From Doris montereyensis (Eukaryota; Mollusca; Gastropoda; Nudibranchia; Dorididae), in contig JAXRKP010000572.1 of the NCBI GenBank assembly GCA_037039925.1, positions 128,501 to 192,500 of the forward strand: a stretch of 64,000 nt of DNA, written 5' to 3'. The position numbers and the translations under genes are program-made. The notes beneath the pieces were generated by a model that ran no database searches, was not told the DNA's origin, and worked only from the letters and a program-made list of their open reading frames with translations. Positions within the stretch are counted from its first letter, which is position 1. Each line of letters opens with the position of its first letter. Below, one piece after another: positions 53,876 to 64,000 of the stretch.

Positions 53876-54366
53876 ATGGAATAAATGTAAAATTAAAAAC
53901 GAAACAGATTTTAACACCGACATAAAAATAAGTCTAAAAGCTTTGAGTTAATAATAATATGAGGAAAAATATAATATTTTAAAATCAACTGTTATTCATT
54001 ATGTTGTAAGGCTCACATAGTGACTACCAAAAAACTTCGCTTATCCTCTACCAACACTAAATTTAAAAAATATAAAAAATGCAATCTCACAACTCACTAG
54101 CCTATTTCAAGTTCAAGACTCGTGATACCAGCACCCTCCCCCCAGCAGCTCATTGCAACGCCCGTGTTGCTACGCAGTGACATAGACCTCAGCCTAAACA
54201 AAAATCAAAGATATAAGTTTTACCGTATCTAACAACAACAGGGAAAAAGTACACAATAATGACCACTGTTCAGACGCTTTAGATTCGACAAAATAGGGAA
54301 AATAAATATTTTTGAATCGTGACATGTCGACCGATTCACATTTGCAATAACGGACGGTGCACCTCC
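53876..54366. other. Upstream of AHCTF1 exon 1, no element recognised
   Basis: AT-rich sequence with a small GC-richer patch (CCCCCCAGCAGCTCATTGCA near 54140). It could contain the AHCTF1 5' UTR or promoter, but I see no TATA box or other firm signal. Confidence 0.35.
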
Positions 54367-54881
54367 TATGCTATCGCAGTTGTTTTTGTACGACCACAAA
54401 CAAATTTCTTAGCGATTTTCGAATCTGGGCACATTCCTTTTACTCTTCTTAATAGTCCCGAACTGATCACTAACCGAGACAGGCAAGTTTTTCTCAAATA
54501 TAAATTTTGTCCATAAAACATCTGCCTTAATCACAGAGCAATCTCTGTCCTTGGTCATGAAGCCACTGATATTCCTACTGGATAGACTGTCCTTAACTGC
54601 AGTAGCATGCTTTGCAGATTTCACATGTCATCCTTCCCACCACTGGCAATGCTAACATCTAAACCACAAGGTACACAATGTGCAAAGCTGTCCCCTTTCA
54701 CAGAAGGTTTAATGCATGGCCATTCCTTCCTATGTTCCTCCCGAAATTTAACACTTGGTTTAGGTTTCTTGCTTGGTTGAGAACTATTAGTATTACAACT
54801 AGATCTAGAGGTAGGTTCCACATCTTCTGAATGTTCTATTTCCAAAGGCCTTTTTTTCTTCAGAAATCGATCCATGCCCAA
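54367..54881 (-). pseudogene. hAT-type transposase-like N-terminus (zinc-finger), broken
   Basis: Starts MGMDRFLKKKRPLEIEHSED, then FREEHRKEWPCIKPSVKGDS, and FAHCVPCGLDVSIASGGKDD: a Cys-Cys..His zinc-finger in the style of BED-type fingers from hAT-derived genes. After a frame break: SAKHATAVKDSLSSRNISGF, NLPVSVSDQF, then PDSKIAKKFVCGRTKTTAIA and a stop. Several frame breaks, and the catalytic RNase-H-like part is missing. Assignment to hAT rests on remembered resemblance to animal hAT-like proteins. Confidence 0.65.
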
Positions 54882-54899
54882 TTCGAAATAAAACGTTTA

Positions 54900-55950
54900 T
54901 ATTATCTAGATCGCAGAGCCTAGAATTCCAATTTTAGACACGGTAAATTATAATAAAAACAGCAGTAAATTAATTAATACATTAGGATTGAATAAATCCA
55001 AAACGAAGGTAAAACTAATCAAAAATATAATCCAGGTAAGATTCAAGAAGAAAACAGACACAATCAAGAAAGCGCGCTAGATATAGAAAATAATATGAGT
55101 CAGTTATCAGTTTTGTAATCAAAGGAAAGAGACTGAAACTGTGAGAGAATAAGACTATTTAAATGATTACAATTTAAACCTAGCAAAGTGAAAGCAGTTT
55201 CTTGCCAGACAGCATTAACAGGTGAATATCGAGTACTCAAAATTGCTGAATGTAATCTACGATTACTATCAATGAAACTATTTATATTTAGTATCGAAAC
55301 AAAAAGGTTTTATTGTCTTCGATTATTCCTACCAAGTACGATTATAAGCTTAGTACTTAGTAGAAATTATATTTCGCAATTTTCTTCACCATATAAATTT
55401 TCGCTCTCGAGAACAAAAAAGCTGGAAAATTGCGGCCATATCGGGATGTCGGGAATGGGGGTTCCAAATCGGGAAACTTGGCAGGTCTGAGAACCCCCCC
55501 CCCTAACCCAAGTAGAGCTCACGGTGTTACCGGAAGTGACCTTCTTACAGTGAGGGGTTGCCCCAGCCATTTGCATGAAAAAACGAGTGTGTGCAACGGG
55601 CGAAAGTAGGATTTAGACTTAGTTTCAACAACGAGTCCATATTTACAGATGATACAAGACCTATAAAACATGCATTTTCTGTAAGTTGAAAGATTAAGGA
55701 ATTCATATTGAGATGTTATTGCAACAAGAGAAACTTAAACTAAGGACTAAACATAAGCCGCGATAGCCGTGTAATCAACTTAGACCTCTCACTAAGTGTG
55801 TTGAATGGCAAAGCGTCACTTTGATGAATGATAATGAGGCTATCGGGAAAGCCGTTCAATGATGTTCTGCCTTATCTTTACTTTATATTGATTCTATTGA
55901 AAGTCGCAGGCAAAAAAAAAATTGGTACCCCGATCATGGAAGTCCTACCA
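54900..55950. other. Intergenic AT-rich sequence, nothing firm
   Basis: Scattered short frames with no recognised domain. A C run at about 55495 and a GC-richer stretch (55490-55600). Confidence 0.4.
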
Positions 55951-55959
55951 TCTACTACT

Positions 55960-56110
55960 CTAGATCTCTAGAGTTAGAATCTAGATCTAGTGTAGAGCAA
56001 GAATAATCTAGATTCTATCTAGATCTAGCTCTAGATCTATCTATCTTGATCTAATCTTAATCTAGATCTGGATTAGATCTAGAATCCAGATCTAGATAGA
56101 TCTCTTAGAC
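55960..56110. repeat. Dense TCTAGATC / AGATCT cluster
   Basis: About 150 bp built mostly of CTAGATCT-type words in both phases (CTCTAGATCTCTAGAGTTAG, ATCTAGATCTAGCTCTAGAT). The same word is common in the CAGGGATGT elements, so this may be a remnant of one. Confidence 0.75.
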
Positions 56111-57833
56111 AAAAATTGCAATCCTTGTAAAAATGTATCATTCTGTACGTACAGATCTCATGAAGCCCCTGAGATTACCACCATGGCGGACAGGGTTTAC
56201 TTCAAAGAAACAAACAAACCTCATGAATCGAGCGTTTCAAGCACGGCTTGTTGGGGAGAGCGCCATTTTCTTTGAGTGATGAAATGGTTCAAATCACGCC
56301 GGGTGTACATACGATATTTGTCGGTATCTCGAGAGTATCACGGGATTTTTTTCTCTCACTTTGTTACTGTAGGCATGGTACAGTATACTAGATGTACTTT
56401 ATAATTTTTTATTCGTGATTACATGGAATTAAATTGGTTAAAATGCCGTTTGAATAATCAAAATAGACAACAAACCTTCTTTAAACGGTTATTTAGTACC
56501 TTATTCACAGAAGGAAACGGACAATCGTAGCGTCTCCGAACTCTTCAACTGCAGATTGCAACTTCATGCAATAGAACGGCTTCCGGGTGTCTGAAGTTTG
56601 TCTCGACAACCGAAGTCACAATTTAGCTTTCCATTTTAAATTCTTATTTAAAGTATTAAGTTAGATAAATCTACACTCTAAAATTTTAAAAATCTAGCTA
56701 GCAGCAGTTCAGGACGTGGTCACCTTGTAAATATGTGAGTCGCTTGATTGATGTGCAGGCTTATTAGGAGCGAGGGTGAACTGAGGGAAGGAGTACCATC
56801 ATAAAGTAAAAAGATAATCCTGTCCCAACCAATTAACAAAGAGGGTTTATTTTGAATCGGTGAAATACAAAGTTCGGCACTCCTTAACCCAAGAAAAGCG
56901 CAACTTGTTTCCTCGATCTCTTCCAGCAGAGAGGCTCTGTCATGGAACGTGAAGACAGGACTGGACATGTGATTAATTCCCCTTTTTAAACTTTTTCCTA
57001 GCTAAAGTATAATAACTACAGCACTGTAGTGTTACTGTTATTGTTATAAGTGTATATATTTTAGCATACAGCTAGCATTATAGTATGTTTAGTCAAGGCG
57101 GTAGTGCCTGGGGAAGGTTACGTATTTATCTGTCATGTTATTAAATACCCCGATCATCTTGTAGCCCTGGCCGTCTCCACCCAGGCAACCCTGCTCTGTC
57201 ATTGAGCGACGGTAAGATTGGCTTGGACCGGATGATTGACATCTGGTCCTGCAGTCACTAGCCTAGCACTGTATTTTGTAGTCATGGCGTTAGCAGGGAA
57301 AGTTACCTGTTTATCGTTATATAATAAAAGCAACTTTTTTTATAGATGACATGGTAAATTAGTCCGACGTATCGTATATATATTGTTTTTCCACAATAAG
57401 ATGTTTAAATAATTTGTTGCATGCACTGTATTGGAATGTTTCAATTGTTCATAAGCATGGTAATTTAACACACTTCCGCTGAAAGCCACATGTTTTTCGG
57501 GCTCTCATATTCTACATATCAATACATTGTGCGAAATTAGAAAGTCAATACAGAAAGGATTTCAACCTATCAGTGTACAATCCACCCCTCCTCCCCCCGA
57601 CACACACGCCCCATCCTCTCCTACACATTACTGACCCATCACTTTACAAGAGCTTGCAATTTTCTTATGCCGTAACAAAACGCCAGCAGATGTTTATGTT
57701 TCAAAAGCTTCTATGGTCGTATTTATAATAACATAATCCATTCAGATTACAAACAAAGGGTGGGAGAAAATGGATGGTTGAGATGAGATTTCTCGTGGTA
57801 AATTCCATTTCCACGTCTTGCTGTGATCATTTG

Positions 57834-58064
57834 TCAAAGAACAGACTTAGAGTAAACTTCTCTTTCCTGTCTCTTTCTTGTTGGTCGGTAGGAGCATGTG
57901 GCAGCCTCAGTTTTATTCATCACCAACATGCGAATCATGAATTCAATGTCAGTGGCTTCTAAGTGATATTGGATCTCCGAAATAAAGAGGGGATGATCTT
58001 CTTGCCACCTAGCCTGGTCAGCTAAGATTCTGGACTGCCATTGGTGCATCTGGTGTTCAAACAT
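57834..58064 (-). other. Unrecognised 76-codon open frame
   Basis: Begins MFEHQMHQWQSRILADQARW and continues EDHPLFISEIQYHLEATDIE. The composition is protein-like and not repeat-driven, unlike most frames here. A plausible acceptor or promoter was not identified. It may be an exon or an old transposon piece; no function suggested. Confidence 0.3.
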
Positions 58065-58149
58065 CCCCTCTACCTGACCAAATCAGGCTTGATTTGTATT
58101 GTTGGACATTTTCATTTCAGTTGGAGTTCTCTCTTTCACTCTACCTATC

Positions 58150-58250
58150 CTCTCTCTCTCTCTCTCTCTCTCTGTCAGTCTGGTCTGTCTGTCTCTCTCT
58201 CTCTCTCTATCTGTCTGTCTCTCTCTGTGCCTCCCTACTATCTGTCTGTC

Positions 58251-58318
<68 letters not shown>
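58150..58318. repeat. (CT)n microsatellite with CTGT interruptions
   Basis: TCTCTCTCTC with GTCTGTCTGT parts, then about 55 bp of pure CT. It makes long Ser-Leu frames that are not genes. Confidence 0.97.
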
Positions 58319-58319
<1 letters not shown>

Positions 58320-59599
58320 GTGCCTGTCTATATAATGCAGGTTTATTGGTTAAGCGATAAAAGCTAAATACCAATCAAATGAAAAGTTGACATTTCAATT
58401 GAGCTCAGTCAGTCTTGTTGGTCCTTATACGGCGATACGTGAGGGCCAGATTTCACACCGGTCAGAGGTGGGGTAAGTGATCAACGAAGCAGACTAGGCC
58501 TTGGTCTGACCACAGCCTCAAAAGTGAAAAAAACGTACATGTACTTCCTGCGTGCTTGCCGTGTAAACAAAAATATATACATGTATGTATGAATGTAGAT
58601 CTAGATTCTTTCTAAAAAAAATACTAAAAATCTTCACTAAAAAATAGTTGTTGGGGTGGTGTTTAATTCTTGACTGTGACTGTCATTATTTCCAACCGTA
58701 TTGGGAATACTTCTTTTTTTGGCATGATCACGCTTTAGCACCCCCAGCGATATTGAAGACCATCATTGGTGTTGAACACAAAAATCACCCCCAACTTTCA
58801 CCAAATTCAATTTCGATACGCTTCCTCTTCTACATTTTTTGACAAATGTCTTTCAAACTTAGCACACACCTTATTTGATATAAATACAATATATCGAAAT
58901 TGATCAGATTTGATTACTGTTTTATTAGTAAGTTTTGTTTGTATGAATTTTTAAAAAAGCACATGAGAACAACCAAAAATATACAAAAATTTTGTACAAA
59001 GAATTCAAATGTTCCAAAACTATAATTACATATATATATATATATATAAAAAGTATCTGATCATTTTTTGTTTTGTTTTCCCCCACTCATCATTTATACC
59101 AAATTTCATGAAGATATATTGAGATATAAAAAATAAGATAGGAAATAATGACCAAAAAACGATTTTTTGAGAAAATCATACAATTTTTCTCTTAATACTT
59201 TGAGACATCATAAAACCTTGAGAGGCTCTCAACTACTTCTTATTGACACTGTTTCAAGTGCACCAGTACTGCTTTACTCATTTTAAGATGGTGCCTTTTG
59301 ATAACAGGTGCACGGAATATGTTCCATATTCTCCAGACGATCTAAGGCAACGTTCATAATTAATAAGTCTTCAAATAAGTTCTTTTCGATAGCGTTTATT
59401 GTGACGATCAAAATGAGTACTAATTTGCCATGCAATATTTCTGGCTTTTATCGTATGACAGCTGTGTTGAAAGATAGGCCTGTATCGTATCTAAAAAATT
59501 TGTAGAATATAAATTCAAAGAACCGTTACTGAGTTTTTTTTATGATTTCATTATGATGGGAATGAACTGCTCTATCCACTAGTGTGATAGACTATATTT

Positions 59600-60290
59600 G
59601 TCCCATTTTTATTTAAAAAACACAGACATCATTCTATTGACATTGACAAGAGGAAGCCTTGTGCCAAATATTATGCAAATCGTTTGCTAAATCACGTAGG
59701 AGATAGAAATTCGGTGGGGGGAAAGCTATATTTCGAGAAAAATGCAAAGAAATCAGAAGAAAATAACACAAAACAAGACGCTTTGTCCTTTTTGTAGCAG
59801 CCCCCTTACTCGTTCGACAGTCCCTGGCATTGTTACTAATGTAAACAGGACTGAATTTAGGTTTAGATGTGTTGCAAAAACAGATGTCATAATGACTCGT
59901 TTTTTGTTTTATTCCTCTATTCCTATACTTGTACGCATGTTGACAAACACACTGACTGGCAACGCATGCCTTCCACCTCTTACGTCATTCAGTGCTAACC
60001 CAAATCAGCAGGCTGTGTTCTCGAAAGCTAAATAAAACTAATGTTGCCAGAGACGATTAGCAGACGATGCCATCTTCTCAATCAGTGTGAGGGTAATTGA
60101 AGTAAAAATTTTGACTGTTTTTACCAACCCGTGCCTACAAAATATTTTGTAACTAAAAAAATATACGCCACATGGACATTTTTCTGCCATGAACTTGTAG
60201 TTAAATGATTGTTCTACCCGAAAACATAAACAGAAATCAACATTTTTGTCCCAACCTTGCCAATTCAGGTGCCCCCTCACCCCTTAATGG
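59600..60290. repeat. Dispersed repeat E, copy 3 (right part)
   Basis: ACATTGACAAGAGGAAGCC, TTTCGAGAAAAATGCAAAGA, GTAGCAGCCCCCTTACTCGT, TCGACAGTCCCTGGCATTGT and CCTACAAAATATTTTGTAAC align with copies 1 and 2. The left third is missing or too diverged. Confidence 0.78.
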
Positions 60291-60478
60291 TTAAAAACTC
60301 CAGGACTGGAAATAGAACACTACATTTTAAATATTTTGTAAGTCTTGTGGCACTTCCTTTGTCACTGCCTCATATATATATATATATATCTACATTATAT
60401 TACTAGATATAATTAATATAGTTTGAAAATGTTTTGATGTTTGTCTTCTCTGCCATTTTCTTCTATAAATTTAGTGCA

Positions 60479-60576
60479 ATGGCTGACCTTGATGAAGTCA
60501 GTCCAAACCATTCGAGGGGGAAGATGATGTCGAAGAAATGACCAATGAGCTTATCGTGGAAGATCCAGAAGCTATT
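60479..60576 (+). CDS. PPP1R7: PPP1R7 coding exon 1
   Basis: Begins MADLDEVSPN, then the frame breaks at CC 60508-60509. Adding one C gives PFEGEDDVEEMTNEL and exactly 33 codons to the GTAAGT donor. An AG four bases before the ATG (TATAAATTTAG) may be the acceptor of a 5' UTR intron. The acidic N-terminus is normal for the family. Confidence 0.88.
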
Positions 60577-63500
60577 GTAAGTTCTCTAAAATGAAATCAC
60601 TTTTGGACAGGGATGTCAAGCGGTTTATTGACGTTAGAAATAGGTTAGAATAAAAAAAATGATATGTATCTGTCTGTGTGTGGATCTGACAAAACCTGTC
60701 GTACGGTGACAATTTTCAAGTGTTGTGGGTTTCTGTGTGTGCATAATTTGATAGCGCACTGTGTTCTGAGCACTTAAAATTTTATTGGGTGCAAATCTGT
60801 CAAATTTTAACGTGACAAAAACAATTTGTAAGAAGAATTTTTAGAATGCAGAAAACCTCTTTTTCACTTTTGAGAAAATCGCGTTCAAAGGATTTCTTTT
60901 GTTTTGAAGAAAGTTTCCAGTAATGTGCTAACAAGTGCCTTTTAAAGACGCTTTAAGTCACTTTCAAGGCAAAATGTTTCATCAGGTTCATAAAAGATTA
61001 TTTTAACCACTCAATTGTCATGAAAATCTTCCACAGCTCACGTTTTCCCTGTTTTCTCGGTTAAAACCCCCTTTCACCGTACTACAGATTTTGTCAGGTC
61101 CACACACGTATATGTACACTCGTTTCCTGTTTAATCGCACCACAGCGGGAGCGATTGTTGGAAATTGCAATAAACCACTAAGGGCCCCGTGTTTAGCGTA
61201 ATTTTGAGCACTTGATGACTAGGCATGTCTGGTGCAATATTGTTTGCATTGATAACTTTGCTCTCTAAGTCTTCACAGACTTTGAATCGTTATGAACACA
61301 TTCTCATCTGTGTAAAAGGTGTAGGCATTCCAACAGGCATTACACAGCCAACAAAGCATACGACAGTAATTCAGTTCATTCCTTATGTTGAGCTAGTAGT
61401 GTAGTAAGATACAATATATGGAATGCGTGATAAGTGCCGTCACTTCTTTTTATCTCAATGGTCGGTCTGCGGCTGCCCACTCGGCTTATTGGCTGGGGAA
61501 AGTCATATGTTACTTATTGTACCGTACAATACTATGCTGCCCAGCTGTCTAAGTCTCTCTATACAAGGCTGTTTCAAGTGTGATCGCGCCTTTGACTGTC
61601 TGCCAGACCCGCAACCAGTGTCGGGCCATTGCATCATTGCGGTTGTTGGGTAATGACAATGTAGACATGCGAGCATCGTTTGGCAAAGTGTGAAGTCATA
61701 TGGAAGCTGGCCGGAAATCTGAGGGTTGTGTTTATCCAAAGTGAGTTGCAAATAACCAGTGACTTTTACATGGAATTAATTCTGTTTCTTGGGGAAAGTT
61801 GAGATGTTAGAGCGGAAATTGCAATTAATAGCAGAGCTGCGATACATGGAGTTGACTGTAAAGTTCCCTGAAGGCTGACAGTATGGCTCACAGAGCCAAC
61901 ACTGATGCTTGAGGGGAAACATTGGCTCCTGGAAACTGTCGTTTTCTGTTGCCAGTTTTACTCACCAGTTGGTGCTAGTACCCATTTCATGCCTAGCCTG
62001 ACCAGGAATCGAACCCACGACTTCATGATCCCTAATCGAACTACCGACTTTTCAGACTTTGCCATAGCGCAGAACTTGATATATGCAGCTTTCATGATTT
62101 TCCCCCCTTGTGGCAGAAGTGATAGAAGTTTGCATTCCCATTTATATAACCTCGGTTCATCAAAAGGGTGGTGTAATAGGGGAACATTTGGGGGGGGGGG
62201 GGGCATGAATGTGTTTTCAACGTGTACTCAAATTTAATGTGTGCGTCTGTATATCTTGGGTGCTCGTGGTAGAGCGCTACATGAACTTATGTTTGCAGTT
62301 TCTTACAGCTCTGTTTGCATTTGTGGATTTTAAAACTTGTTTCTTTTTTTTTTTTATGAGAAAAGAAGGGCAGAGAACATCAGAAAAAATAATTGGCTCC
62401 TTATTTTCATTTTCATTCTTTTGATTTTGTTTTGTTCATTTTCAGGATATCGATCTCAACCACTGTCGCATCGGCAAGATTCGCAATCTGGAAAATGTGA
62501 CAATTGCTGAGGTAACTCTATGTGTGTCGGACGCAAATATTTGAATAACAGCAAACTGTTTTGCGTATTTTGACATTTCAGAACATCATTTAACTCTATT
62601 CTATGTCGATTTATGAATTGATTATTAAAATAAATGAAGTTATAAACAATATGAAAATATATCATGTGTGCATGTCCCCTGAAATAAATGAAGTTATGAA
62701 TAATGTAAAAATATATTATATGTGAATACAGGAGTCGCTGGATAAAAGCACACTCTGCATAAACACACGCCTACATCTGCTGACCAAATTTTTACTATTT
62801 ATAATAAAAAATGTCCCATAAACACACGGTATGCATAAAAGCACGCTTTTTTCCTCTGCCCAAAGGGTGTGTTTACCCAGCTACTATGTATATCCTGGAA
62901 TAAATGAAGTGATAAATAATGTGAAAATATATTATATGTGAATGTACCCTGGAATAAATGAAGTGATAAATAATGTGAAAATATATTATGTGTTAATATG
63001 ATTCTAGGATGCAAACCCATGACCTGATGGTCCAAAGTATGGCAACCTAACCACTAGACCACTGACGCCACATCAATTCCAAACAGATTTTATTGAACTG
63101 ATGAATTTGTTGTTTTGTGATATAGCCTACACTGTGATCAATATAGTTTGTTGGGTCCCCCCCCCCCCCCCATCCCAGACTCTCTGTCTACGCCAGAATT
63201 TGGTCAAGCAATTGGAGGGTTTGAGTTCCATGGTGAACCTGCGGGAGTTGGATCTGTACGACAACCAACTATCAAAGATTGAGAACTTGGAGTCTCTTGT
63301 CAACTTAGAGTAGGTTTGGCTTTGTGATTTTGTTAGTATATGCGTGTGTGTGTTAGAGCTTTTGTCATTCTTTTTGTGTGTGTTGTTGGTGTGTGTTAGA
63401 GCTTTTGTCATTCCTTTTGTGTGTGTTGTTGGTGTGTGTTAGAGTTTTTGCCATTCCTCTTGTGCTTGTTGTTGGTGTGTTAGAGTTTTTGCCATTCCTT

Positions 63501-64000
63501 TTGTGTGTGTTGTTGGTGTGTGTTAGAGTTTTTGCCATTCCTTTTGTGTGTGTTGTTGGTGTGTGTTAGAGTTTTTGCCATTGTTTTGTGTGTGTTGTTG
63601 TGTGTGTTGTTGGTGTGTGCCAGAGCTTTTGTGCGTATTGTTGGTGTGTGTTAGAGCTTTGTGCCAGCTTTTGCCATTCCTTTTTCCTTTTGTGCGTGTT
63701 GTTGGTGTGTGTTAGAGCTTTTGTGTTAGAGCTTTTTGCCATTCCTTTTGTTGTTGTGTGTGTTAGAGCTTTTGCCATTCTTTTTGTGTGTTGTTGTGTG
63801 TGTTGTTTGCCATTCTTTTTGTGTGTGTTGTTGGTGTGTGTTAGAGCTTTTGCCATTCCTTTTGTGTGTGTTGTTGGTGTGTGTTAGAGCTTTTGCCATT
63901 CCTTTTGTGTGTGTTGTTGGTGTGTGTTAGAGCTTTTGTGTGTGAGCTTTTGCCATTCCTTTTTGTGTGTTGTTGTGTGTTAGAGCTTTTGTGTGTGTTG
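60479..64000 (+). CDS. PPP1R7: PPP1R7 (SDS22), first three coding exons, runs off the right edge
   Basis: SDS22 is a leucine-rich-repeat regulator of protein phosphatase 1 that acts in PP1 biogenesis and mitosis. Exon translations join in order: an acidic N-terminus (DDVEEMTNELIVEDPEAI), then DIDLNHCRIGKIRNLENV, then LCLRQNLVKQLEGLSSMVNL and LRELDLYDNQLSKIENL. Vertebrate PPP1R7 has EVDLNHYRIGKIEG, LCLRQNLIK and LRELDLYDNQIKKIENL. All junctions are in phase. One base is missing in exon 1. Most of the LRR array, roughly nine further repeats, must lie to the right. The gene is head to head with AHCTF1. Confidence 0.95.
60676..61107. mobile_element. MITE-like element with about 34-bp inverted ends, in PPP1R7 intron 1
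   Basis: Left GTGTGTGGATCTGACAAAAC + CTGTCGTACGGTGA, right TCACCGTACTACAGATTTTG + TCAGGTCCACACAC: inverted copies with about four mismatches. The 430-bp size and lack of coding sequence fit a MITE. No clear target duplication seen. Confidence 0.65.
61955..62052 (-). mobile_element. tRNA-like SINE head fragment
   Basis: On the minus strand, CATGAAGTCGTGGGTTCGAT + TCCTGG is a good box B; AAGTCGGTAGTTCGATTAGG lies at the box A distance. ACCAGTTGGTGCTAGTACCC resembles the B-type body (CCAGCTAGTGCTTGTAGCC). Confidence 0.6.
62446..62511 (+). CDS. PPP1R7: PPP1R7 coding exon 2
   Basis: 22 codons, DIDLNHCRIGKIRNLENVT plus IAE, between acceptor TTCATTTTCAG and donor GTAACT. This is the LRR cap segment, conserved as VDLNHYRIGKIEGFE in vertebrates. 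Phase 0 on both sides. Confidence 0.95.
62625..63000. repeat. About 50-bp tandem repeat, 4 copies in two pairs
   Basis: AATAAATGAAGTGATAAATA + ATGTGAAAATATATTATATG + TGAAT, at about 62630, 62683, 62900 and 62950. A segment with CATAAACACACG repeats lies between the pairs. Confidence 0.85.
62998..63072 (-). mobile_element. tRNA-like SINE head fragment
   Basis: Minus strand: TGGTCTAGTGGTTAGGTTGC (box A) and GTCATGGGTTTGCATCCTAG (box B). It stands about 100 bp before PPP1R7 exon 3. Confidence 0.65.
63179..63309 (+). CDS. PPP1R7: PPP1R7 coding exon 3 (first leucine-rich repeats)
   Basis: Acceptor CCCATCCCAG after a long C run, donor GTAGGT. Reads TLCLRQNLVKQLEGLSSMVN and LRELDLYDNQLSKIENLESL, the first two 22-residue SDS22-type repeats. 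Leaves in phase 2. Confidence 0.96.
63312..64000. repeat. About 42-bp minisatellite, at least 14 copies, to window end
   Basis: Unit TTTTGTGTGTGTTGTTGGTG + TGTGTTAGAGCTTTTGCCATTCC. It starts within 35 bp of the PPP1R7 exon 3 donor, so the array habit is not limited to AHCTF1. Confidence 0.95.

Larger units (their letters stand above)
56111..59599. other. Intergenic region between the two genes, mostly unrecognised
   Basis: Contains an ACCATGGCGGAC at 56181 with no long frame after it, an unrecognised 76-codon minus-strand frame (57834-58064), a CT microsatellite and a TA microsatellite (about 59030). One short sequence, GGGGAAGGTTACGTATTTAT-like, recurs in part at 57110 and 57290. Either gene could have non-coding first exons here. 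Confidence 0.4.

Overview
This is a repeat-rich metazoan nuclear window with split genes, GT-AG introns, tRNA-derived SINEs, LINE remnants and DNA transposons. The style of the repeats, including many TCTAGATC-type tracts, suggests a lophotrochozoan, perhaps a gastropod mollusc. That is an inference from general familiarity, not proof.

Two genes can be recognised. The minus strand from 53775 down to 6156 carries most of AHCTF1 (ELYS/MEL-28), the nucleoporin that seeds nuclear pore assembly on chromatin. I recognise 25 coding exons: a beta-propeller part (exons 1-10), an alpha-helical part (exons 10-18) and the start of the disordered tail (exons 19-25). Most splice phases join cleanly. The gene has no stop inside the window, so its 3' end lies beyond the left edge. 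About 70 residues expected between exons 15 and 16 were not found. The plus strand from 60479 to the right edge carries the first three coding exons of PPP1R7 (SDS22), a leucine-rich-repeat regulator of protein phosphatase 1. The two genes are head to head, about 6.7 kb apart at their start codons. That gap holds a decayed hAT-type transposase fragment and other repeats.

Almost everything else is repetitive. Most AHCTF1 introns hold a minisatellite array (units about 16-75 bp), usually with a unit not seen in the other introns, and several arrays touch a splice site. I separate three SINE families (here called A, B and C), a LINE present as several fragments, a TIR element with CAGGGATGT ends, a second TIR element (21349-22287), a 1 kb dispersed repeat in three copies, a 0.8 kb repeat in two copies, and a decayed hammerhead-ribozyme-like motif (32226-32258).

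The oddest signals are two places where an array is interleaved, in order, with pieces of the adjacent non-array sequence (28905-30090 and 39880-40040), a triple nest of mobile elements with a 6-bp target duplication (49892-51813), and repeated one-base frameshifts at short homopolymers in otherwise conserved exons. The frameshifts look more like residual assembly errors than gene death. Most long open frames in the window are minisatellites read through and are not genes.
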